Origin: Castanea sativa
Lineage: Eukaryota > Streptophyta > Magnoliopsida > Fagales > Fagaceae
DNA length: 64,000 bases
Direction: 5' to 3'
NCBI RefSeq assembly: GCF_040712315.1
Contig: NC_134020.1
Coordinates: forward strand, 31,407,751 to 31,471,750
Of this stretch, positions 34,976 through 45,344 are shown piece after piece. Positions within the stretch are counted from its first letter, which is position 1. The number at the start of each line of letters is the position of its first letter. The position numbers and the translations under genes were made by a program. The notes beneath the pieces are model-generated. The model was not told the origin of the DNA, made no database searches, and saw nothing but the letters and a program-made list of their open reading frames with translations.

Positions 34976-36862
34976 AGTCAGCTGCTCTTCTATGGAAATA
35001 TGTTACTCAGTTAGAAAAAGCAAGTGGTGGAGGTGCGAATGTTAGTTTAAGATGTAACTATTGTGAAAAAACTTTGAAGGGGTCTTATTCAAGGGTGAAG
35101 GCACACATGTTAAAATTGCCTAATTTTGGAATACAAGCACGTGTTAAGGTTGGAGATAAGTATCTAAATGAAAAGCAAAAATAAGAAGATGCGTATGAGG
35201 AATCTGTGCGTAGACCGAAGAAGCCTAAGCTAGTGTCTTTACCAATTGATTATGCTAGTATTCCTAATTTGGGTCCTAGTGAGAGTAGTACAACTAAGAG
35301 TCATCCTTTTTTTTTTTCAGAAAAAAGGGGTTGGGAATTCTCCTTTGGAGAAGACTTCTAACAATCAATGTCGAGAGCAATTATATTCTCTTATTGCAAG
35401 GACATTTTATTCTGCTGGTTTACCCTTTCACTTTGCTAAGAACCCATATTGGATTGAGATGATCAAATTTGCAGCTAATAATAATTTAGTGGGATATGTT
35501 CCTCCGGGTTACAATAAATTAAGAACAACTTTGTTGCATAAAGAGAGGACACATATTGAGAAGTTGTTGAAGTCAATTAAAGAAACTTGGAAAGAAAAAG
35601 GTTTATGCATAGTAAGTGATGGGTGGACAGATAGCCGAAAAAGGCCACTTATCAATTTTGTGGCTACATCAAAGAAATGGCCACTTTTTATCAAATCCAT
35701 TGATGGTACCAAAGAGTACAAAGACAAGCATTACATTGCTGACTTGTTTCTAAAGGTCATTGGTGAGGTTGGGCATCAACATGTTGTCGAAATTATTACT
35801 GATAATGCATTTGTTATGAAGGCTGCAGGATCTATTGTTGAAGCTGAATATCCTCATATATTTTGGTCACCTTGTGTTGTGCATACCCTCAATTTGGCCT
35901 TGAGGAATATATGTGCACCTAAGAACTCTTTGCAGAATGAGGTAGCATATAATGAATGTAATTGGAGTGCACAAGTTGCAGATGAGGCAACTTTCATTCG
36001 TATTTTCATCACAAATCAGTCTATGAGATTAGCAATTTTTAATTCATATTTCCCTCTGAAGTTACTTACTGTTGCTAAAACACGATTTGCTTCAATAATC
36101 ATCATGCTTAAAAGATTGTTTCAAGTAAAACAGCATTTTCGAAATATGGTCATTAGTGAGGAATGGATGTTATGTAGAGAAGATGATGTAGGAAAAGCTC
36201 AAACTGTGAGGGATTATGTTTTGAATGATTTGTGGTGGGACAAGATTGCATATATTCTGAGATTCATAGGACCTATTTATGATATGCTTCGAGTGGCAGA
36301 CACAGATACACCTATTCTCCATCATTAGGTGTATGAAATGTGGGATTCCATGATAGAAAATGTGAAGAAAGAAATATACCGGGATGAAGGCAAGGAAGAC
36401 TATGAGGAGTCTCCATTCCATGAGGTGGTACACAGTATACTCATTGAACGGTGGACTAAAAATTGCACACCACTTCATTGCCTAGCCCACTCCTTGAATC
36501 CGAAGTAATTTTTCTATCTCTTTAATATTTTCTTTTATATTCTTTTAGGCATTTTTAAACAAATAAACTAAACTCATTAGTTGTACTTATTTATTTGCTT
36601 TTAACTAGGTATTATACTAATCAATGGATTGAGGAAGTCAAAGGCCATGTTGCGCCACATAAGGATGCTGAAATTTCTGAGGAGAGAAACAAGTGCCTCA
36701 AAAGATTCTTTCTTGATCCTGATGATCAGAAGAATGTGGCTATGGAGTTTGGTTTGTTTTCAAGACTAAGGGATAATGATGATGATAACATGGATGATAG
36801 GTGGACCTTTGATCCAATACTTTGGTGGTCAAATTATGGGTCCAAGTTACCAATGTTTTAAA

Positions 36863-37872
36863 CTTTAGGCCAAGAATGTATTGACCCTTTGTGATGAATT
36901 AACCAATTAATTAGCCAAGTTAATTAATTAATTCAATTAACATGCAATATGCTTGGTAACACAAACAAATCACCAACTAAGTTAAATGCAGCGAAAAATA
37001 AAGTTGACACGGTGATATGTTTACGAATGGGAAAAATTTCCAAGGCAAAAACCCTACTAGGTGATTTTAAGGTCACCACTCCTGAGAATCTACTTTTATC
37101 ACAACAAGCGGTTACAAGTAAAGGAATCTTAGTACCTTATACCAACCTACAGTTGAACCCTTACCCCAACACACAATTGGACTTGTTCTGTAGTGACAAT
37201 TTCTTCTTTTCAATGCACGGCTTCCAGTACGTGACTAACCAATCAATTCACGGATCCAATTATGTGACTAACACACCAACTTTAGAAGGATGTTAGCTGC
37301 AAAGTTCTTCAATTCATCAGCACGATGAAGATCACGAAGTTTCTTGGTTTTAAAACCCTACGGTGTACAAACGCAGTAGCTTCTTTAGGAGAAAGATGAA
37401 TTAGGACAAATTTTGTCTTTGGTTATAATTTGCTTGAACAAAACCTTTGCATCAAGTTTCATCAACTGAGACAGCCCTTAAAATAATCCTTATATATGTT
37501 TAGGATTGTGAGAAAAGAAAGCCTAAACACATACACATGGATATGCGTGAAATTAGATCTAAAAAACTGATTTTCATAAATCTCGATAGATAGGTTATTT
37601 GTCGAGCAGCTGTCAAGCATTGTGCTAAAACTGCCTATTAAACCTCGATAGATGCCATCTGTCGAGCTAGTTGTCGAGCTTTAAAATACAACACTTCTTC
37701 ACTTGTTTTTTGAACAGATTTGCATGGCTTTAACTCTTGACTTGAACAACATATTTCTTGAAGACTTAAACCATCCTAGATCTACCAAATTACAAGTAAA
37801 GTGTGTTTTTTCAAAGGATTAGCCAATTCTAAATGACATCTGTTCTTAACATGATTCACATATGTCTTAGCA
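36863..37872 (-). repeat. 3' LTR of element C (1010 bp)
   Basis: It aligns with 43393-44308 from TAGGCCAAGAATGTATTGACCC onward and extends beyond it to TATGTCTTAGCA. CTGTCGAG/CTCGATAGAT motifs are at 37580-37680 and a TATATAAGG box (minus) near 37490. The terminal TG has mutated. Confidence 0.9.
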
Positions 37873-38414
37873 ATCTCCCCCTTTGGCAATCTGTGACAAA
37901 ACCATAACAAACAAATGAAATATGAGAGAAGTCGTAAATCACTCAACTCATACTCACTTATTGAATACAATAAAATCCATCCTAACACAAACTCTTAAAA
38001 AACTTTGCAAGAAGAGAGTTCATGGAAAGAAAGACTTTGACAACCTGTATTTTCGAAACACTTTAAACAAAATTCATCACGGCATCTTAGTTTGAAACAG
38101 AGATAAAAGATTGCATACAAGAAATAAGAAGCATGTGCATAAAGAGAGAAAAGAAACAACACATGAAGAGATAGGTGAAAGAATGTAATAACAACCTAAA
38201 TATATATATATATATCAATAATGAATACAAGGTTTGCTATCACAATGTAAGAACAATGTATCTAAAGAAAAAAGAAAAGAAAAGATACAAAAAGTCCTCA
38301 CTGCATCTCTCATAAATAGAAAAAGCACTCCCCCTAACAAAAAAAAAAAAAAAACTCTTATACTAACTCTCCCCCTAAGTACATGACTACTCTTAACCCA
38401 AAACTACTCCCCCT
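37873..38414 (-). promoter_or_regulatory. Polypurine tracts of element C
   Basis: The terminal tract on the minus strand is CCAAAGGGGGAGAT (37873-37886). Further copies AGGGGGAGT (38327-38335), AGGGGGAGAG (38367-38376) and AGGGGGAGTAG (38404-38414) precede it. The middle of this stretch is AT-rich noncoding DNA. Confidence 0.7.
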
Positions 38415-38419
38415 TTTTG

Positions 38420-39637
38420 TCACGAATGACAAATGGTAAGTCCTTGAGAAGCAGTCATCTCATCATCACCAGAAGAGCTAGCGTCCTCATCAGCAGTAGC
38501 ATCATCATCACTACCAAAGTCACCATCGTCGTCCTCATCCTCGTCCTCAGATGCCTCTGGAGAAGGAGAGGGAGACTCTATGAAGCCACCAAGGCGAGCC
38601 TGTCGTTGTGCAATATGACCGACACGGGTGTTCACCTGACACAACTCATCATTGAGAGTGTCAAGGCGAGCATCCATGCCCTAAAGCTGTGCCATGACCG
38701 CCTCGAGGGTCACACCACCCGCAGAAGAAGAAGGGGCAGATGAAGATGGAGCTGAAGAAGCCAGAGGAGTCACCGTCTCAGTTTGTGGCCGCTTCGGTTG
38801 AAGCTGGGTCTCGCTCCATCTAACGGTCGCCATGTCATTGGCACACATGACAAGGAAGTGATCAGACTCGGGATAGAAGACAGATGCATGGCGAAGAATC
38901 CGCGTGATATTAGAAGGGAAAATAAGCTTATCATGGATTGTTGTATCCTTATAGACATTTATAAGGAAGAGTATGAAGTGAGAGGGAAAGTCTATGGTAA
39001 GCCTCTCAAGGAGGGGCAACAAAAATCGAGCACGAGGCTCAGTAATAGAATTATAGCGAGATAAGGGATGTAAAACAAATGTCATCACCATATTCAGGAA
39101 CCTCGGACCTTTAGCAAAGGCCGAGCAAGGGGTGTTTTGATGGTCACCTCAAGATAAAGGTGTCTCACAGAAAAGATACATGAGTTTGTCTTTACACACA
39201 GTCTTAAGACGACGATAGTCGAGGTAGTCAGGATGCGTTACCCTCGGAACGTGTAGCACCTCGGATATAAGATCCGGAGTGACTACAATGCGCGTTCCTT
39301 GAACACAAGTGATGAAATGAGGTAGAGAATAATCAAATATGTGCATATTGGAGTAAAACTCCTGTATAATCATGAAGAGACAAGTGACTGGGATGTCACA
39401 ATGGAACTCCCAACCCCTACTATAGATAGCAGTGTGAAGGTTAGTATCACAAAAGTCCAAAAGAACGACTTGGCGTTTTGAATGAATGCCGTGTAGAGAA
39501 AAGTTCTCGAAAAATTCCTTACGGGCTTTATCATCACGGAACCGAACATGAGAGGGGGTAGGATCAACAGAGGAAGAAGATGATACCCCTGAACGAAGAG
39601 GGTTCCGGGACAGAGTAGACTTACGCTTTGGTGCCAT
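38420..39637 (-). pseudogene. Second (envelope-like / plant transposon protein-like) ORF of element C, two stops
   Basis: One frame from ATG 39637 (MAPKRKSTLSRNPLRSG) to 38420 spans about 405 codons and is broken only by stops at 39149-39151 and 38681-38683. Residues 1-35 are basic and Ser-rich. The conserved core at about 45-160 includes IQEFYSNM, ITCVQGTRIVVTPDLISEVL and a DYRRLK segment. After about 230 come Ser/Pro-rich linkers (SSAPSSSAPSSSAGG), a short coiled coil (MDARLDTLNDELCQ) and a strongly acidic tail (SEDEDEDDDGD). There is no signal peptide or transmembrane span from the chosen ATG. An upstream in-frame ATG at 39754 adds a hydrophobic stretch, but it lies in the proposed intron. 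This is the best preserved of the three homologues in the window; its function is unknown. Confidence 0.7.
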
Positions 39638-40490
39638 GGCGCAGACTAAAGAGAGAGAGAGAGAGAGATGCAGAAGAGTACCAATCACAATTAATATCAA
39701 TAAAATAGAAATAGAATGGTACGCATGCATGAAAAATGCATGAACATGTGACATACAACAATAAAAACATCATGGGCTTAGCTCAATAATCCGACTAGCA
39801 TACATGATTTCAACATAGAGAACACACATCTATAATGCATGAAACATCATGAAAATGCAAATGTGATGCAATGCATCGACATATAGGATCGTTTGATCAA
39901 AAACCCATCCTAAAAATTTCACAAAAACTTCATCTATTTTGAAAAACCTAAAAAATTTCACCCCAAAAGTTAGGTTAGAATGAATGAAATACATGATTTA
40001 TGAGAGAAGAGAGATCATACTAGAGAGAAAAACCAAGGATTAGGCCAAAATCCAAGTGGGGAAGATGAAGAGTTTGAGTGAGAGGTGTTTGGGAGAGGGA
40101 GAGATGTTTTCTATTGAGAGAAATCGGAGAAAAAGAGAGAAATGTCACGCTGAAGCTGTATATAGAAAACACAAAGTTCGATGGATCGAGAGGTATCGAG
40201 AGCTGTCGAGCACTAAATCTCGACAGATGAAGCTATTAAGGTGCTATCAAGAGCTGTCCATAGCAAAGTGACCTCGATGGATCGAACTGCTATTAAGCAT
40301 CTATTGAGAAGTTAGAAGCTTTATCAGTGGATCGAGAATTTGTCGAGAAGCTATCGAGACAAATTCTCAAAAACTTTGATGGATTAAGGTTGCATTAACT
40401 TCTGTCGAGAAATAAAGATCAAGAGGCTCGATAGATAGCTTAGCTGTCGAGAGGTATCGAGAAGCTGTCAAGATAAGCAAAAACAGTTTT
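39638..40490 (-). promoter_or_regulatory. Putative internal promoter, leader and intron before the second ORF of element C
   Basis: On the minus strand, many TATCGAGAG/CTGTCGAG/CTCGATAGAT motifs (40490-40170), the same as in the C LTR, precede a TATA-like box CTATATACAG near 40160. A CT-rich leader (about 40130-40021), a possible donor CTA|GTATGA (40020) and a (CT)n tract with acceptor TTTAG at 39646 follow. The acceptor is 8 nt before the ATG. The inferred intron is about 375 nt. Confidence 0.45.
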
Positions 40491-40616
40491 TCAATGAAGA
40501 GAAAAACACATAAATGAATGCAATCAAGCATGCTACTCAACCAAAGATCCAATCAACATATTAATCTCTCAAAAACATCTTTCAACAAGAAAGAATGACA
40601 AGCATTTAGATCCAAA

Positions 40617-40647
<31 letters not shown>

Positions 40648-41579
40648 AAGTCTAACCAATTTTATATTTAAAAAACAAGTCAAGACAGTTTAGTAAGCAT
40701 ACATTAACACATGTATTCCTTGTGATGGCCAAATCACATTGTACCTGCACATTTATCAAAGTAGCAAAGAATATTGCGTGTTGTGTCTGAAAAATATTGC
40801 AAGATTGCATAAATGTCTACATGTTATGACAATTTCAGATATGAGAGTATCAATTTAACTCACACACAATCATAATTGCTTGATGGGGACTATCACATTC
40901 GAGGTACATCCTATAACTTCCACATCTCCTAGAAGACACGCTTGCAATCATATATAAAGAATTTTGATTCTTTTTGCTTTTATTTTTCCTTGCATATTTT
41001 CTTTTAAGCATACCATGCATGGGCATATAAGAGAGGGAGAGAGAAGAAATGGCCAATGATGTTAAGCTCTTGACATTGCACTTTTGTTATGTCGAAGCAT
41101 ACAGATGTCATTTCATGATTGGCGGGCAACAGTGTTGAAATGGTTATTTATGCTTTTTTCTTAGAATTTTCTAGTCCTTTCCATTAAAAAGAGTGATATG
41201 AATGTTAAAGTACAAGAGATTACTTAATTGTACTCATCACAAACACGAGCCACAAAGCTTACTTGCTTAGTTATGTATAGAGATGTTCATCTAAGTTACA
41301 AAAGATACAAAGTTTAGAAATTTTAATGGCCATCTAAGATACACAAGTACAAATGTACACAAAACACCCATTGTTTTTGTATTTTTTTATTTTTCAATTT
41401 TTTTTTAATTTTTGTGAAAAAAAAAACTAAATAAAGCAAAAATGAAAAAATAAATGTTAAACAAAGTATAACATAAAACTAGACTGACTCAAAACAAAAA
41501 AGCAAAACACACAAGTAATGCATAATCAAAAAGAGAGGGAGAGAGAAAAGTGACTAAATCACTTAGAGCCTTTTTCCTT
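40491..41579. other. Noncoding internal region of element C
   Basis: AT-rich with no supported ORF. It contains a (CA)n microsatellite (about 40617-40642) and a segment similar to element B's noncoding region (GATTGGC(A/G)(A/G)GCAACA...GTTATTTATGC; 41118-41155 here, 19166-19200 in B), showing the families are related there. Confidence 0.55.
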
Positions 41580-43322
41580 TTACACCTTGGAAGAACCTTT
41601 CCATTTAGTAATCCCTTGATCCGGCGGTGAGGGGGAAGGATTAAAACCGTTCAAGTTCGAAAGGAACATGAGAGTTTTGAGAAGATCTCTAAGAGAAGCA
41701 AAAGAGGATGGAAACTGATTCTGGTTTCCCGATGAGATCATATTTTTTCTCTGTTGAGTGGCTAACCACTTATAGCAATTAGGTCGAGTATGTCCAGTTG
41801 CTCTACAGTGATGACAGAGATGTTGCTTCTTCTGTCTAGACTTTTGATAATTGCTCTTCTTAACCCTTAGGTTTTTAGTTTCTTTCTTATCAAGCTTAGG
41901 GGATGCTCCTAAGATAGATTTACCCTTGTCTATGTTCTCACTAGCTAAAATAGTTTTCACATCTTTATTCTCAGATTCAACATTATTAGTAGGTGATACA
42001 AAAATAGTAGTACTAGAATAAGCAATACTAGGAGAAGAGAAATCATACCCTAAATCGGTTCGATCAGAAGCAGATTTCTAGAAGCTAAGCATTTAGTCAA
42101 GTTTTGCACTTGGAGTCCTCTCCAACTAAGCTTTGACTTGTAACAGCTCTGCCTCAAGCTTCTTGGTCTTCTCAGCCAAGAAATTGTTCTCAAACCGCAA
42201 TGCTCCAATAGTCTTATTAGCTTCATCAAACTTTGTGGAAATTTCTTCTTATTCAAGCTCCACATCACTAAGCTTCTTGGTGGCCAACCAATACAATTTA
42301 TCATGCTTTTCGGAGACCTTGTAAAATTTAGCATAGGTTGTATGGATATCATCTCATTCATCCATCTTATCAAATTTAGACTCCACCAAGTCCTCTTCTT
42401 CATCCACTTCTTCAATAATCCCTTCAATAGAATTTACAGTGGCAGTGAAGGCATTCAAGATTCCATCATCCTCATTATCCGAAGCATCCTTAGGCTGTGT
42501 CACTCAAGGTAGCAGCAAGGGCCTTGCTTTTCCCAATGGTCTTAAGATACGTTGGGCACTCTTGTTTCATGTGTCCAAAGTCTTGACACCCAAAGCACTT
42601 TGGTCTTGAGGGAACAGTGTACTGACTGTCATCCCTAGCATCCTTCTTTCCCTTATCTTGGCTTTTGAATTGTGAGGAATTAGATTGTCTACGGTCCTTG
42701 TCGAAGCCCTTGACATTGGCATTCTTCATGAACTTCTTAAACTGTCTTGTGATGTAGGACTTCATGGAATCTTCATCATCGGAAGAACCATTGGTGTCAC
42801 TGCTTTTGGTCTTCAGTGCTATGCTCTTTCCCTTGCTTGATTTCCCTATCCTAGACAAACCCAATTCATAGGTTTGCAAGTTGCCAACCAGCTTTGTCAA
42901 AGGAATTTTGTCAATATCCTTTGATTCCTCAATAGCAGTGATCTTGGCATGGAATCTCTCCAGAACAGATATGTGCACCTTTCTCATAATCTTGGGTTCG
43001 AGAATGGTTTTCCCAAGATTAAAGGCTGAGTTTACTATGTCTTTAAGCTTGGCATAGAACTCATCGAACAACTCATCTTGAACTCCTCATTTGTGACAGC
43101 ATTGAATAACGCATTCAATGCCCTACTGTTGAAGTTAGCCGCTTTGAACTTTGCATCATCCCAATCAGCCGGGACTTCCTTAGGCTTGGTCCAGCCTATC
43201 TCCACAACTTGCCACACTTTTTCATCTAATGACTGCAAGAAAGCTCTTATGTGTACTTTCCAGTATGCATAGTTAGTGCCATCAAATAAAGGAGGTATAA
43301 TTAACGATTGTCCTCTATCCAT
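41580..43322 (-). pseudogene. gag-like ORF of element C, degraded
   Basis: ATG at 43322 gives MDRGQSLIIPPLFDGTNYAY, the DUF4219-like gag start, then a UBN2-type region. A deletion and frame change near 43050 (NEEFKM joined to FDEFYAKLKDIVN) remove part of it. The next open part (to 42490) ends with an intact CCHC knuckle CFGCQDFGHMKQEC at about 42552-42593. A coiled-coil segment (42430-42050) is frameshifted. The last part (41960-41580) has a second intact knuckle CHHCRATGHTRPNC and stops at 41580 without protease or integrase. The layout is the same as in A and B. Confidence 0.8.
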
Positions 43323-43374
43323 GACAACAAGGGTCAATAGATCACACAGCAAAGATTAACCCTAATCATAGTGT

Positions 43375-43390
43375 ACCTACTCTGATACCA
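43375..43390 (-). promoter_or_regulatory. Primer binding site of element C
   Basis: The minus strand reads TGGTATCAGAGTAGGT, two bases from the LTR end. It fits the 3' end of methionine initiator tRNA. Confidence 0.85.
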
Positions 43391-43392
43391 CT

Positions 43393-44308
43393 TGATAGGC
43401 CAAGAATGTATTGACCCCTTGTGATGAATTAACTAATTAATTAGCCAAGTTAATTAATTAATTCAATTTACATGCAATACGTGTGGTAGAATAAAAAAAT
43501 ATCCAACTAGGTTAAATGCAGTAGAAAATAAAGTTGACACGGTGATTTGTTTACGAATGGGAAAAAGCTCCAATGCAAAAACTCCATCGGGTGATTTTAA
43601 GGTCACCACTCTTAAGAATCCACTATTATCATAACAAGTGGTTACAAGTAAAGGAATCCCAGTACCTTATACCAACCTAGAGTTGAACCCTTACCCCAAT
43701 ACATAATTGGACTTGTTCTGTAGTGATAATCTCTCATTTTTAATGCACGGCTCCCAGTATGTGACTAACCGATTGATGCACGGATCCAAGTACGTGACTA
43801 ACACCCCAACTTGAGAAGGATGTTGGTTGCAAAGTTCTTCAGTTCATCAACACGATGAAGATCACGAAGGTCCTTGGTTACAAAACCCTATGATGTACAA
43901 ACGCAGCAGCTTCTTCAAGAGAAAGATGAACTAGGGAAAATTTTGTCTCCGGTCACAATTTTCTTGAACAAAACCTTTGCATCAAGTTTCATCAACTGAG
44001 ATTGCCCTTAAAATAATCCTTATATATATTTAGGGTTGTGAGAAAAGAAAGCCTAAACACATACACATGGATATGTGTGAAATTAGATCTGAAAAACTGA
44101 TTTTTGTAAATCTCGATAAATAGGCTATCTATCGAGCAGCTGTCGAGCATCAAGCTAGAACTACCTATCAAACCTCGATAGATGCCATTTGTCGAGCTAA
44201 TTGTTGAGCTTTAAAATACAACACTTCTTCACTTGTTTCTTGAACATATTTGCATGGGTTTAACTCTTGACTTGAACAACATGTTTCTTGAAGACTTAAA
44301 CCATCCTA
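43393..44308 (-). repeat. 5' LTR of element C, truncated
   Basis: It aligns with 36863-37872 up to AAACCATCCTA, where the 3' LTR continues with GATCTACC. About 90 bp of the U3 end are missing. CTGTCGAGCATC/CTCGATAGAT motifs lie at 44110-44215. Confidence 0.9.
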
Positions 44309-44339
44309 AACAACAAAGTCAACAAAACAAATAGTTAAA

Positions 44340-45119
44340 GGGACGGCTCCTCTCCCGTTTGTTATTTTCCAATTCTCTCCCGTTTTAATATGGATGAATG
44401 CCACATGGAAACAAAACAATCCAAAGGCCAAAAAATAAGCCATGAAATTCTCTCTCTTCTTTCTCCGCTCTCCTGTTACTTTCACTTGTTTTCTCTCTCT
44501 CTCTTTCTGCTCTTTTTCCCCTTTCTCTAAACAGACCAAACCTGAGAATCATAAGCATCAAAATAAAAGGGACAAAGGATGTGATTTCTGTGCAAACCAA
44601 AGGAAAATAATAATAATAATAATAAAGCCATGAAACAAATCCAATTTTTTATTTGATAATATTTCATATAGAGCTGAGTCGGCACAAAGATCAAAGCTTG
44701 CTGGCTGGAGAAAATCGGTGCTTTAGGAGACCAAAAAGGAGTTAAAGATCTCTATTCTCATAGGGGAAGCCAAGAAAATAATGTTGTGTAAGGTGGGTGT
44801 GAGATTACCATCCTTACCCTTATACCCAACCTTCTATTGGGAGGAACCCAATCTGACCACTCTTACCAAGAATGATAAAATCCCAAGCACGACACTCACA
44901 TCCTTTGTTCTTTTTGTTTTGATGCCTCTGATAGTCTGATGCTCATGTTTGATCTGTTTGAAAAGAGAGAAAAGAGGTGAAGTGATGGAGAGAGGCCCAA
45001 CAAGAGAGAGAATTCCATGGATTATTTTTTGGCCTTTGGATTGTTTTGTTTCCACTTGGCATTCATCCATATTAAAATGGTAGAGAACTAGAGAATAACA
45101 AACGAGAGGAGCCCGTCCC
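44340..45119. mobile_element. Foldback or Mutator-like non-coding element with long inverted ends
   Basis: Left arm 44340-44598 (GGGACGGCTCCTCTCCCGTT...) and right arm about 44880-45119 (...AACGAGAGGAGCCCGTCCC) are long inverted repeats of about 240-260 bp. The flanking 9-mers ATAGTTAAA (44331-44339) and ATAGATAAT (45120-45128) agree at 7 of 9 positions, fitting a 9-bp target duplication. The centre includes a (TAA)n run. There is no transposase. The apparent ORFs here are antisense copies within the arms. Confidence 0.75.
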
Positions 45120-45225
45120 ATAGATAATTTACTAAACCTATAAAAGAAAATGTAGAAGGCTAAAACAGTAAAACCAATAAAAGAAAACGTGTAACGCTAA
45201 ATTGCAAAAATGATAAAACCCAACT

Positions 45226-45263
<38 letters not shown>

Positions 45264-45344
45264 AATTGAGAAAGAAAGACCAAAAGAGAGAGGGAAGTTG
45301 AAACCTGAAGGAGAGAGAAACTTTGTGTGAAGTCACAACCCTTT
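45120..45344. repeat. Spacer with a (GA)n microsatellite
   Basis: Contains (GA)n at about 45229-45258 and poly(A) at 45344-45357. No gene. Confidence 0.6.

Larger units (their letters stand above)
33057..36862 (+). pseudogene. hAT transposase gene (BED finger, DUF659), interrupted and truncated
   Basis: The first exon start (ATG 33071, MSTQSGKLTEKSNES) is cut at 33115 by a 1860-bp solo LTR and resumes at 34976. A BED-type zinc finger follows (WKYVTQLEKA, then CNYCEK and a histidine region, about 34990-35120). Next comes the DUF659/hAT catalytic core (ETWKEKGLCIVSDGWTDSRK, IITDNAFVMK, WSPCVVHTLNLAL, about 35400-36330). Exon end 36504 and acceptor at 36608 give the intron, then YYTNQW...WWSNYGSKLP up to 36862. 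There the coding stops inside the region before the C-terminal dimerisation domain, at the border of element C. Stops near 35182 and 36326 and a frame change near 35330 add to the decay. The enzyme would cut and move hAT DNA transposons. Confidence 0.88.
36863..44308 (-). mobile_element. Element C: non-autonomous LTR retrotransposon, about 7.4 kb, 5' LTR truncated
   Basis: Minus-strand order: truncated 5' LTR (44308-43393), primer site, gag-like region (43322-41580), noncoding block, motif cluster with TATA box and leader (40490-40020), intron, second ORF (39637-38420), several polypurine tracts, 3' LTR (37872-36863). No pol domains are present. It abuts the hAT pseudogene at 36862. The other flank is not the missing half of that gene, so no target duplication is seen and the right end was lost. 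Confidence 0.88.

Noticed and set aside
39638..39754. Upstream ATG at 39754 giving the second ORF of element C a hydrophobic signal-like start
   Set aside because: The stretch is a (CT)n polypyrimidine tract before a splice acceptor-like TTTAG. Homologous ORFs in A and B start at the downstream position, so the ATG at 39637 is preferred.
44306..45121. Open frames in both orientations
   Set aside because: They come from the inverted arms of the foldback element and are near mirror images of each other.
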